Of a stretch of 32,344 nucleotides of DNA, positions 17,785-24,149 are shown in pieces. The stretch is from the NCBI GenBank assembly GCA_016934575.1, contig JAFGSN010000013.1, positions 1-32,344 of the forward strand, written 5' to 3'. Position numbers and translations under genes: made by a program. This DNA comes from Vicinamibacteria bacterium. Lineage in GTDB: Bacteria > Acidobacteriota > Vicinamibacteria > Fen-336. Below the pieces are notes generated by a model. That model saw nothing but the letters and a program-made list of their open reading frames with translations. It ran no database searches and had not been told where the DNA came from. Numbering within the stretch: position 1 is the stretch's first letter; every line of letters begins with the position of its first letter.

Positions 17785-18853
17785 GAAAGCGAAAGTGGAC
17801 GATGTCGCCGTCTTGAATGACGTACTCCTTGCCTTCGAGGCGCAGCCAGCCTTTCTCACGCGCGGCGGCCAAGGAGCCCGCCTGCTCGAGACGCTCGAAA
17901 GACACGACCTCGGCGCGAATAAATCCACGCTCTATGTCGGAGTGAATGATTCCCGCCGCCTCATGCGCGCGCGTTCCCCTGCGGATCGTCCAGGCCCGGC
18001 ATTCATCCGGGCCGACCGTGAGAAAAGAGATACGACCCATCAGCGCATATGATGAACGGATGATGCGGTGCAAGCACGGCTCTTCCAGGCCGAGATCCTT
18101 GATGAACGCAACGCCTTCCTCGGGTTTCAACCGCGCGATCTCCATCTCGATCGGCGCCGAGACGACGCACAGATCGACGCCGGACGCTCGGGCGGAATCC
18201 CGCAAGCTCGATTGATCGATCAACGTCTTCGCCTGGGCGAGGCGATCTTCGGCCAAGTTGGGGACGAGGAGCAGCGGCTTCAGGGAGAGGAGGGAGTAGC
18301 CGCGCAAACGCTGTTGATCTTCCACGCCCAATTCCAGAGAGCGCAAGGGGCGCTCGGCCTCGAGCGCCTCCCGCAGGCGGAGGAAGAGGTCTCGTTCTTG
18401 TTTATCCTCCGCGCGACGGGTCTTTTTAATGTTCACGTCAAGCCGTTCGATGCGTCGCTCGACCGTGCCGAGATCGGCCAGGAGAAGCTCGAGCGCAACG
18501 ATGCCGTCGTCTCGCTTCGGATCGATCGTTCCTTCGGGATGCGGCGCCTGCGCGTTCTCGAACATCCGGATCACGTGAAGGAACGCGTCCGTGTCCCGTA
18601 GCGCCGGCAGGTCCGCGAGATCGGCGCCGTGCCCGGCGCGGACCCCCGGGACATCGACGTACTCCACCGTGGCGGGCGTCGTCTTGCGCGGCATGAACAT
18701 CTGCGCGAGGCGTGTCAGGCGCGGATCGGGGACGCGAGCGACGCCCAGCCGCGGCTCCGGCCGTCCTCCGGGAGGAGGAGGGGCCATCCCCGTAAGAAGC
18801 TGGAAGAGCGTGCTCTTGCCCGATGCCGTCAGTCCGATGATGCCGACTTTCAT
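17777..18853 (-). CDS. ychF: Redox-regulated ATPase/GTPase YchF (Obg family)
   Basis: YchF/Ola1 is a universally conserved P-loop NTPase that binds ribosomes and affects stress responses in the cytoplasm. The 358-aa protein has the Walker A motif GLTASGKST near the N-terminus and a switch motif VEYVDVPGV. Its G4 equivalent is LLVPNLAED, the non-canonical form typical of YchF, which tends to prefer ATP. A helical domain interrupts the G domain. A C-terminal TGS-like domain ends GKEYVIQDGDIVHFRF. Length is close to family average. It heads the long minus-strand run and overlaps the zinc-ribbon gene. A TATAAT box sits 8 bases before the ATG and there is no Shine-Dalgarno sequence. Confidence 0.96.
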   Translation of the reverse strand: MKVGIIGLTASGKSTLFQLLTGMAPPPPGGRPEPRLGVARVPDPRLTRLAQMFMPRKTTPATVEYVDVPGVRAGHGADLADLPALRDTDAFLHVIRMFENAQAPHPEGTIDPKRDDGIVALELLLADLGTVERRIERLDVNIKKTRRAEDKQERDLFLRLREALEAERPLRSLELGVEDQQRLRGYSLLSLKPLLLVPNLAEDRLAQAKTLIDQSSLRDSARASGVDLCVVSAPIEMEIARLKPEEGVAFIKDLGLEEPCLHRIIRSSYALMGRISFLTVGPDECRAWTIRRGTRAHEAAGIIHSDIERGFIRAEVVSFERLEQAGSLAAAREKGWLRLEGKEYVIQDGDIVHFRFHV

Positions 18854-18861
18854 CGTGGAGG

Positions 18862-18867
18862 ATTATA
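18862..18867 (-). promoter_or_regulatory. -10 box for ychF, start-codon proximal
   Basis: A perfect TATAAT on the minus strand ends 8 bases before the ychF ATG. The intervening bases contain no Shine-Dalgarno sequence. A start point 6-7 bases after the box would fall almost on the ATG, so a leaderless transcript is expected. No good -35 hexamer is seen. Confidence 0.65.
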
Positions 18868-18900
18868 ACCGCGGAGGCTCACGCGGAGGGGACCCTGTAG

Positions 18901-18906
18901 TAAAAT
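18901..18906 (+). promoter_or_regulatory. -10 box for the VWA gene, start-codon proximal
   Basis: TAAAAT lies 9 bases before the ATG at 18916 with no Shine-Dalgarno sequence between. It sits in a 62-base divergent gap opposite the ychF -10 box. A leaderless or nearly leaderless transcript is likely. No clear -35 hexamer is visible. Confidence 0.55.
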
Positions 18907-18915
18907 AACTGGCAA

Positions 18916-20490
18916 ATGATGCGGACGCTCGTCGCGACGTTTCCCGTGTTGTTCGTCATCAGCATGGCGGGGGCGCGGCCCGTGACGGGGGCGCCCGCCG
19001 AGGGTCCGCCTGCGAACGAGCCGTCCGTCCCCAAACCGGGACCGATCATTCTTTTTCTGATCGACAACTCCGCTTCCTTGCCGCCGCTTGATCCGCAGGA
19101 GGGGCGGGTCGTCGCGCTTGAAAAGATGTTCACGTTCCTCGAAGGCCAGCCTTACCGCCTTGTTCTCTTCGGAGGGCGGAACGAAATCTCCGTCGACCAG
19201 CCAGCGCTCTATGACAACAAAGGCCAATGGACGGATTTTTACCACGCGTTTGTCAGAGCCCAGGAGCTCGTGAAGACCTATCCTCCGGGGACGGGTTTTC
19301 GGGTCGTGCTCCTGACGGATGGAATCCTCGATCCGAATCCACGCGACTGGCCGGAGGCGGGCGCGATCTCAAAGGAGGAACTGCGCGCACAAGTCGTGCT
19401 GAAGTTGATCGACCTGCTCGCGCAGATGGAGTTGCCGCTCTACGTCATCCTCGTCGGCGAGCCGACGTCCGACGGCGCGGCTCCCGGCGACCGCGAGCTG
19501 ACGCCGCAATTGATCTGGGACATGGTGCGTACCGCCAACGGCGTTCGAGCGTCCCCCATGGCCCAGAAGCTTTCCTCGTTCTTGAAGGACGACGGCTTGT
19601 TGTTGCGGAAGTTCATTTTTCGGATCGAGCCCGACCAGGGCTTGAATCAGGTGGAGCCCGTGGTGCGGCGCATCGTTGCGCCGCCAAGCGCTCAGGTCGA
19701 GTTGTTCTTGAGCGGTCTCGTGCTTCCGCTCGTGATGATCGCGTTGCTCCTGTTGGGCATCTCCGTGCGCTCGTTTCCCGGTCCGGGAGACGTGGAGATC
19801 GTGGAGCTGAAAACCGGTCATCCGGCGCACCTGTCCGTCGACCACATGCATCGCCTCGAGTCCGGAGGATGGGGCGTGCGCGGCCTGTTGCTCGTGGGCG
19901 ACGCGCGGAACGCCACCGCGAGCATTACCTATGTGCATCCGCCGCTTGACGTGACTGTCGCGGGCATCGACACGACCGGCCTTGATCCCCTGACGCTGAA
20001 GCTTCTTCCGATGGGCCTTGAACAACTGGAGCGCGCCCTCGAAGAATGCATGGAGCGAGGATCGAAGGACGAGAAGGTCTTCGCGCTCAACCTCGACTAC
20101 ATGGCCAAGAACTTCGATCCGGCTCTGGCGGAGCGGATCCTGACGAGCTCATCAACGGAACGCCGGCGGACGTCGCCTCTCGATTTCTTGCGCGCCAAGG
20201 CCCATCTTCTGTCGAATCCCGACTTACACAAGAGGCTTACCGAAGCGCGGTTGACGTTCAACGCATATGGGAGGGATGCCGGGCGGGCGGATCTCAAGGT
20301 TGGCGCGAAATTGCGCATCGGACCGTACGGTTTCGTCGTACGTGATATCGTCCGCGGCGGCCGAAAAGACCTGCGCGTCCACTTGCAGTATGACCGCGTG
20401 CCGTCGTTGTTTGGGCTGAAGGCGATCTTGCCGAAAGCGCTTCAACGCGTGATTCGCCTGCGCCGACGCAACGAGCGCGTTGTCAGCTAG
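18916..20490 (+). CDS. VWA-domain membrane protein
   Basis: The 524-aa protein opens with a signal-like hydrophobic segment (about 3-22). A von Willebrand factor A domain follows, with an intact metal-ion site: Asp50-x-Ser52-x-Ser54 (IDNSAS) and Thr134-Asp135 (LLTDGIL). A single transmembrane helix spans about 262-284 (VELFLSGLVLPLVMIALLLL). The remaining 240 residues are soluble, with a strand-rich part, then a helical segment rich in charged residues, and a basic C-terminus. The signal and helix place the VWA domain in the periplasm and the C-terminal half in the cytoplasm. It precedes the PilZ gene by 21 bases, so they are probably co-transcribed. Two ATG codons are adjacent; either may start. 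The ligand and role are unknown. Confidence 0.85.
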   Translation: MMRTLVATFPVLFVISMAGARPVTGAPAEGPPANEPSVPKPGPIILFLIDNSASLPPLDPQEGRVVALEKMFTFLEGQPYRLVLFGGRNEISVDQPALYDNKGQWTDFYHAFVRAQELVKTYPPGTGFRVVLLTDGILDPNPRDWPEAGAISKEELRAQVVLKLIDLLAQMELPLYVILVGEPTSDGAAPGDRELTPQLIWDMVRTANGVRASPMAQKLSSFLKDDGLLLRKFIFRIEPDQGLNQVEPVVRRIVAPPSAQVELFLSGLVLPLVMIALLLLGISVRSFPGPGDVEIVELKTGHPAHLSVDHMHRLESGGWGVRGLLLVGDARNATASITYVHPPLDVTVAGIDTTGLDPLTLKLLPMGLEQLERALEECMERGSKDEKVFALNLDYMAKNFDPALAERILTSSSTERRRTSPLDFLRAKAHLLSNPDLHKRLTEARLTFNAYGRDAGRADLKVGAKLRIGPYGFVVRDIVRGGRKDLRVHLQYDRVPSLFGLKAILPKALQRVIRLRRRNERVVS

Positions 20491-20511
20491 CAGCCTCATT
20501 CACGACCTGCC

Positions 20512-21447
20512 ATGTCCGCCACGATTCTGGTCACCGGTCTCGACGTTCGCGGATTGTTGCTCGACGCGCCGCTGCTGCGTCGCGAGGGCTATAGCGTCGA
20601 GGCGCACGACTCGGTCAACAGCCTTACCGAGCAGCTCCTCGGAGGGCAAGCCCGGCTGGTCGTATTGGGCACGTATCTGCCCGATCAATCACTGACGGCG
20701 CTTGTGCGCACGATCCGTTCCTTTCCCGCCATGCGCCGGACATCCATACTGTGCCTGATCCCGGCGGGAGAGACGCACGAGCTTGAACGGCAACTGCTCG
20801 ACGTGGGCGCCAACGCCGCTCTCAGGCGTCCGCTCGATCCCCTGGCGCTCGATTGCTGGTTGGCCAAGCTGCTCACGGTGGCTCATCGAGTGAACGTGCG
20901 CATACCCGTGGAAGGCCACGTCGTCGGATCGACGCGTTCGATGACGGCGGGCCATTTCTGCGCGACGACTCGAAATATCAGCGTTCATGGCGCCTTGCTC
21001 GCCAGCCCCGTGCGCCTGGACGTCGGAGTGGATCTTGAGCTCGATTTGCGGGTCTCGGCCGAACGCATGCCGCTTCACGCCCTCGGACGCATCGTGCGTG
21101 AAACCGGCGATCTTCGTTGGCCGTATCTCGGCTATGGCGTTGAGTTCCTGTTCATGTCGTCCTCCGATCGCTTGGTCGTCGAACGCCTGGTCGATCGTGG
21201 AATGCGACTCACGAGCGCTTCGTCCGGCAGGGTGACGAACGGAATTCATTCCACGCTGCGTCGCAATCGGTGGATTTATGAGGTCCGTGAACCCGCGCCT
21301 TCAGTCGACGGCTGGCAGGTTGAGATCCGTCGTTCTCCTCGGGACCTCTGGCGACCCGGACAGGCGGGTCCCTATTTCGTGGTCTCGGCGGCGACGCCCA
21401 TGGAGGCGCTGCTGGAAGCCCGGCGTTTTCTGCGCATGCGGACGTGA
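20512..21447 (+). CDS. Degenerate receiver plus PilZ-domain protein
   Basis: The 311-aa cytoplasmic protein has an N-terminal response-regulator-like fold (about 1-120). Where active receivers carry the phosphoacceptor aspartate it reads LVVLGTYLPDQS, with Gly53 in that position, so phosphorylation is unlikely. A PilZ domain (about 124-232) follows, with the c-di-GMP signature Arg126-xxx-Arg130 (RVNVR) and Asn155-x-Ser-xx-Gly160 (NISVHG), all intact. A tail of about 80 residues contains WQVEIRRSPRD and an alternating strand/helix pattern of unknown role. The gene lies 21 bases after the VWA gene, so c-di-GMP binding may control that membrane protein. This link is inferred from position only. 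Confidence 0.86.
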   Translation: MSATILVTGLDVRGLLLDAPLLRREGYSVEAHDSVNSLTEQLLGGQARLVVLGTYLPDQSLTALVRTIRSFPAMRRTSILCLIPAGETHELERQLLDVGANAALRRPLDPLALDCWLAKLLTVAHRVNVRIPVEGHVVGSTRSMTAGHFCATTRNISVHGALLASPVRLDVGVDLELDLRVSAERMPLHALGRIVRETGDLRWPYLGYGVEFLFMSSSDRLVVERLVDRGMRLTSASSGRVTNGIHSTLRRNRWIYEVREPAPSVDGWQVEIRRSPRDLWRPGQAGPYFVVSAATPMEALLEARRFLRMRT

Positions 21448-21450
21448 CGA

Positions 21451-21456
21451 TATAAT
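21451..21456 (+). promoter_or_regulatory. -10 box upstream of the HEAT/cyclophilin gene
   Basis: A perfect TATAAT directly follows the PilZ stop. The expected start near 21463 gives a leader of about 33 bases with a GGGAGG ribosome-binding site before the ATG at 21496. The -35 region is weak. The gene may thus be read separately from the VWA-PilZ pair. Confidence 0.5.
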
Positions 21457-21495
21457 TCGTCGCCGACGGACGTTTCGGGAGGTGAAACGCGATCC

Positions 21496-23505
21496 ATGAT
21501 GGTCCGGTTACCGTTTGCGCTGAGCGCCCTTCTCTTGTCTCTGTCTCCGGCGACGCGTTCGGAGAAACTGACGCGCATTCTGATCTTGGAGGAGAGCCGT
21601 GCGGATGATGCCGGCGAACTGGCGCGATATTTGACGGATTCCGACGCGGGCGTCCGCCGGCGAGCGGCATTGGCGGCGGGACGAGCCGGAAATTCCGGTC
21701 TCATGACGGCCCTGTTTGGAATGCTCAACGACCGAAAGGTGGAGATGCGGAGGATGGCGGTTTTCTCCCTCGGTCTTCTGGGTGAACGAGACGCCGAGCA
21801 GCGCTTGAGCATGGCGCTGAACGACGGCGATCCCATCGTGCGTGGGCGCGCCGCGGAAGCGTTGGCGCGTCTCGGTGCACGGTCGCAAGCGGTCGAGATC
21901 GCGAACATGGTTCTGAAAGCGTTGCCCGAAGGAGCGCCGAAGGTGACCGTGCGCGGAGATGATCCTGGAAATCCCGAAGATCCCTGGATCGAGCTCCGTC
22001 TCGGTCTTTTCGCTCTGGCGCACCTGGGCGATGTCAATGCCGCCGAAGGCGTTCTTCTGAAAGACGGGGAGCCGCGCTTCGATTGGTGGGCGGCGACATA
22101 TGCCGCGTCTCGGATCGCTTCCCCGTCCCTCAAACCGTTCTTGACGACGGCGGCCGGGTCTTCGGATCCCATGTCACGCTTTTATGCGGCGCGCGGTCTG
22201 GGAACGCTCGCTGATCCGTCCACGCTGGTTCAGATTGAATCTCTGATCGGGGATCGGAACGGGAGCGTTGTCGTGCAGGCCTTGCGAGCACTGTCGCGAT
22301 TTCCCGGCGAGCGCTCCGTCGCCGTAGCCGAAGAGGCGCTGGAGTCGTCCGATCCGGGGATCATCGAGGCAGCGCTCACCGCGCTCGCGCGGCTGCCGAC
22401 GCCTTCTGGAATGCTGGCGCGGATCGTTGCGCGGGTCGGCCATGCCGATCCGGGAATCCGCGCGGCCGCGCTCCGGGCGCTGGCCCATACGGATCGGGAA
22501 CGGTTGGCCCTGGTTCTCTCCGGACTCGACCCGGATCCTGCATGGAGCGTTCATGACGCGCTCGCGGAGGCTCTGGGCGATATAGGAGACGAGATGTCGC
22601 TCGGCATCCTGCATGCGATGCTGGCGGACTCGGAACCGTATGCGTTGCCCGCGATCCTCGGCGCGCTCGCGCGCGCCGAGGGACGCAACGCGAGCGTGAT
22701 TTTAAGACGATACGTCGATCATCCCGATTTCGCCGTGCGCGCGGCCGCGGTTCATGGCCTGGCTCGGGTCGGCGATTCGCGGGACAACGACGCCTTGCGC
22801 TCCTCCTATGAGCGCGCGCTGGGAGACGTTGAACCCGACGCGCGCCTGGCGGCGCTTTCCGCCATCGGTGAGCGATATGACGCGGCCGGAGAAGAAGTGT
22901 TGCGAAATGCTTTTCGGAGCGATCCGACCCAGGGCGTCCGACTGCACGCCGGACAAATCCTCGCGGAAAAGGGGCAAGGCGGACCACGAGTCGCTTTCTC
23001 CGGGAGCATTCATCCCCACCTTGATTATCGCATTTGGATGGCGCCTTACATGCCGCGGCCGGAGACGCCTCTTTATACGCCTCGTGCTCTGATTCACACG
23101 CGCAAGGGAGTGATCGAGATTCATCTCAATATTCTGGAGGCGCCGCTGGCGTGCGCGTCGTTCGTCCGTCTGGCGCGGCGCGGCTTTTACAACGATCTCG
23201 TGTTCGATACGGTCATTTCAGGCGAGATCGTTTTCTCTGGCTGCCCGCGGGGAGACGGACGCGGCGGCGCCGGCGTCGTGCTTCCATCCGAACCTGGGCT
23301 GCGTCCTTTCGGACGCGGCGCCATGGGACTCGCGGAAGCTCAACGCGACATGGGCGGCAGCCGTTTCTTTATCACGTTGACTCCCATGCCGGAAAGGGAC
23401 GGCCGGAACACGCTCATGGGTTGGGTGGCGGACGGCGTCGAGACCGTCGAAAAAATTCGTCCCGGCGACAAAATTAGTTGGATCGAAGTCTGGGACGGTC
23501 GATAG
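21496..23505 (+). CDS. HEAT-repeat protein fused to a cyclophilin-like domain
   Basis: The 669-aa protein starts with a probable signal peptide (MMVRLPFALSALLLSLSPATRS) and so is likely periplasmic. Residues about 35-500 are a solenoid of HEAT-like repeats, with recurring patterns such as VRRRAALAAGRAG, VRGRAAEALARLG and IRAAALRALAH. The last 145 residues (from about 525) form a cyclophilin-type peptidyl-prolyl isomerase domain: IHTRKGVIEIHL, FVRLARRGFYNDLVF, GAMGLAEAQRDMGGSRFFITL and LMGWVADGVETVEKI. The catalytic FHR motif is FDT here (Thr572), and the QGGD loop is altered to SGCPRGDG. It may therefore bind proline peptides or act as scaffold only. GGGAGG precedes the ATG. A strong hairpin follows the stop. 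Confidence 0.9.
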   Translation: MMVRLPFALSALLLSLSPATRSEKLTRILILEESRADDAGELARYLTDSDAGVRRRAALAAGRAGNSGLMTALFGMLNDRKVEMRRMAVFSLGLLGERDAEQRLSMALNDGDPIVRGRAAEALARLGARSQAVEIANMVLKALPEGAPKVTVRGDDPGNPEDPWIELRLGLFALAHLGDVNAAEGVLLKDGEPRFDWWAATYAASRIASPSLKPFLTTAAGSSDPMSRFYAARGLGTLADPSTLVQIESLIGDRNGSVVVQALRALSRFPGERSVAVAEEALESSDPGIIEAALTALARLPTPSGMLARIVARVGHADPGIRAAALRALAHTDRERLALVLSGLDPDPAWSVHDALAEALGDIGDEMSLGILHAMLADSEPYALPAILGALARAEGRNASVILRRYVDHPDFAVRAAAVHGLARVGDSRDNDALRSSYERALGDVEPDARLAALSAIGERYDAAGEEVLRNAFRSDPTQGVRLHAGQILAEKGQGGPRVAFSGSIHPHLDYRIWMAPYMPRPETPLYTPRALIHTRKGVIEIHLNILEAPLACASFVRLARRGFYNDLVFDTVISGEIVFSGCPRGDGRGGAGVVLPSEPGLRPFGRGAMGLAEAQRDMGGSRFFITLTPMPERDGRNTLMGWVADGVETVEKIRPGDKISWIEVWDGR

Positions 23506-23510
23506 AATAG

Positions 23511-23540
23511 GAAAAGGGGGCGATGTGTCACCCCCTTTTC
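23511..23540. terminator. Bidirectional intrinsic-terminator-like hairpin
   Basis: GAAAAGGGGG, ten loop bases and CCCCCTTTTC form a perfect 10-bp stem. The stem begins 5 bases after the HEAT/cyclophilin stop and lies 25 bases beyond the convergent 24-codon micro-ORF. Read in either direction the stem ends in TTTTC, so it can end both transcripts. Confidence 0.8.
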
Positions 23541-23565
23541 AAACAGCCGATCGGCAGTGCAACGA

Positions 23566-23640
23566 CTACTTTTTCTGGGCCTTCTTCTTCGGTGCGGCTT
23601 TCTTCGTCGCCTTCTTGGCTACTTTTTTCTTCGCTGGCAT
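23566..23640 (-). CDS. Lys/Ala-rich micro-ORF, 24 aa (histone H1 tail-like)
   Basis: The ORF starts MPAKKKVAKKATKK and ends PKKKAQKK. Twelve of its 24 residues are lysine and most others are Ala, Thr or Pro. The composition resembles the basic tails of histone H1-like bacterial proteins (HC1/AlgP type), but it lacks any folded part. A purine-rich AAAGGGGG lies 10 bases before the ATG, within an 18-base block also found before the neighbouring 17-codon ORF. In frame, an earlier ATG at the 23718-23752 hairpin would extend it to 57 aa. The shared leader sits in different frames in the two genes, which argues for the short start. A hairpin terminator follows the stop. Nucleic-acid binding is a guess from charge. 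Confidence 0.6.
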   Translation of the reverse strand: MPAKKKVAKKATKKAAPKKKAQKK

Positions 23641-23646
23641 TGTTTT

Positions 23647-23664
23647 CTGTCCCCCTTTCGGTCT
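23647..23664 (-). promoter_or_regulatory. Ribosome-binding-site block of the 24-aa micro-ORF
   Basis: Minus-strand agaccgaaagggggACAG matches the block before the 17-aa ORF at 17 of 18 bases. AAAGGGGG is a near-consensus Shine-Dalgarno with 10 bases to the ATG. Confidence 0.6.
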
Positions 23665-23717
23665 GGAAACGGATTGAATCTGTTGAATGCGATCTTGAGC
23701 CGCTATCCAGGGCCATG

Positions 23718-23752
23718 CCGGGAAGGAGGCGATACGCATTCCCCCTTCCCGG
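23718..23752 (-). terminator. Hairpin between the two micro-ORFs
   Basis: A 12-bp GC-rich inverted repeat with one mismatch and an 11-base loop follows the stop of the 17-aa ORF. There is no strong T-run, so it may attenuate or stabilise the transcript and not fully end it. I see no convincing separate promoter for the 24-aa ORF downstream. Confidence 0.45.
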
Positions 23753-23770
23753 TGGCTGCCGTGATCGCGA

Positions 23771-23824
23771 CTACTTCTTCTTCTTTTTCGCGGTCTTCTT
23801 GGCGGCCTTCTTCTTTGCGGGCAT
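23771..23824 (-). CDS. Lys/Ala-rich micro-ORF, 17 aa
   Basis: The product reads MPAKKKAAKKTAKKKKK: ten lysines in 17 residues and no acidic residue. It shares its first six residues, its composition and its 18-base leader with the 24-aa ORF downstream, so the two look like a tandem duplication that has diverged in length. AAAGGGGG lies 8 bases before the ATG. A consensus-like sigma-70 promoter and a leader hairpin lie just upstream, which supports real expression. An in-frame GTG 36 bases upstream is possible but would bury the ribosome-binding site in coding sequence. The function is unknown. The basic charge suggests binding to DNA, RNA or polyphosphate. A non-coding RNA that only happens to carry this frame is the alternative. 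Confidence 0.55.
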   Translation of the reverse strand: MPAKKKAAKKTAKKKKK

Positions 23825-23828
23825 CGTA

Positions 23829-23846
23829 CTGACCCCCTTTCGGTCT
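23829..23846 (-). promoter_or_regulatory. Ribosome-binding-site block of the 17-aa micro-ORF
   Basis: Minus-strand agaccgaaagggggTCAG repeats the block before the 24-aa ORF, differing at one base. Here GGGGG is 8 bases from the ATG, against 10 in the other copy. Confidence 0.6.
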
Positions 23847-23849
23847 ATA

Positions 23850-23889
23850 CCACTTGTCACCCTGAATCAACATCTCGGGGCACAAGTGG
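23850..23889 (-). promoter_or_regulatory. Leader inverted repeat upstream of the micro-ORFs
   Basis: CCACTTGT and ACAAGTGG form a perfect 8-bp inverted repeat with a 24-base spacer. It lies inside the predicted 5' leader (start near 23900), just before the ribosome-binding block, so it may shape leader RNA or bind a regulator. Confidence 0.45.
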
Positions 23890-23904
23890 TTTCGCATACT
23901 ATGG

Positions 23905-23971
23905 GTAGGGTATGGATCAGCGATCGGGTTGTCAAGGATTTTCTTGACGACGGAGTTCCTCCATACCCTAC
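23905..23971. repeat. Nested palindrome overlapping the micro-ORF promoter
   Basis: Outer arms GTAGGGTATGG (23905-23915) and CCATACCCTAC (23961-23971) are a perfect 11-bp inverted repeat. Inner arms GTCAAG (23931-23936) and CTTGAC (23943-23948) are a perfect 6-bp pair with almost the same centre. The arms contain both promoter hexamers, so this may be an operator or a structured RNA. Confidence 0.7.
23907..23935 (-). promoter_or_regulatory. Sigma-70-type promoter for the micro-ORFs
   Basis: On the minus strand a perfect TTGACA (23935-23930) is followed after 17 bases by TACCCT (23912-23907). Transcription would begin near 23900 and give a leader of about 75 bases before the 17-aa ORF. Both hexamers lie in the arms of the nested palindrome. 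Confidence 0.65.
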
Positions 23972-23983
23972 TGAGTCGGGGAG

Positions 23984-24121
23984 TTAGCTTGTGGAAGATG
24001 CGCCGGAATTCGTTGAAAGACGCTCCAGGAGCCAGTTCCAGAGAACTTGTCGCTCCAACCGACTGAAGTTTTTAGGCTTCCGTGAATCGATGCGCCGTCG
24101 TTGCTGAAAAGTCGCCGGCAT
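23984..24121 (-). CDS. Candidate small protein, 45 aa, unknown
   Basis: An ATG-started frame of 45 codons fills the gap between the TPR gene and the micro-ORF promoter. The product has a strongly basic N-terminus (QQRRRIDSRKPKN), a likely amphipathic helix (FSRLERQVLWNWLLERLS) and a Ser/Thr-rich end. There is no Shine-Dalgarno. A TATTCT hexamer (24136-24131) sits 9 bases before the ATG, matching the spacing seen at ychF, the VWA gene, tgt and yajC. No coding homologue is recognised, and it could equally be a decayed gene end or chance. The rest of the 325-base gap holds only the promoter and repeats listed separately, plus a 6-bp inverted repeat (24126-24131 with 24150-24155) across the TPR stop. 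Confidence 0.35.
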   Translation of the reverse strand: MPATFQQRRRIDSRKPKNFSRLERQVLWNWLLERLSTNSGASSTS

Positions 24122-24149
24122 TCATGATTAAGAATACTATTTGGAATGG

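Noticed and set aside
23641-23742. N-terminal extension of the 24-aa micro-ORF to 57 codons
   Set aside because: The in-frame ATG is almost on top of its purine run and inside a hairpin. The block shared with the other micro-ORF would be coding in one copy and in another frame in the other.
23998-24066. Plus-strand 22-codon ORF starting MRRNSLKDAPG
   Set aside because: It has no convincing ribosome-binding site, a poor promoter (14-base spacing) and overlaps the better-supported minus-strand 45-aa frame.
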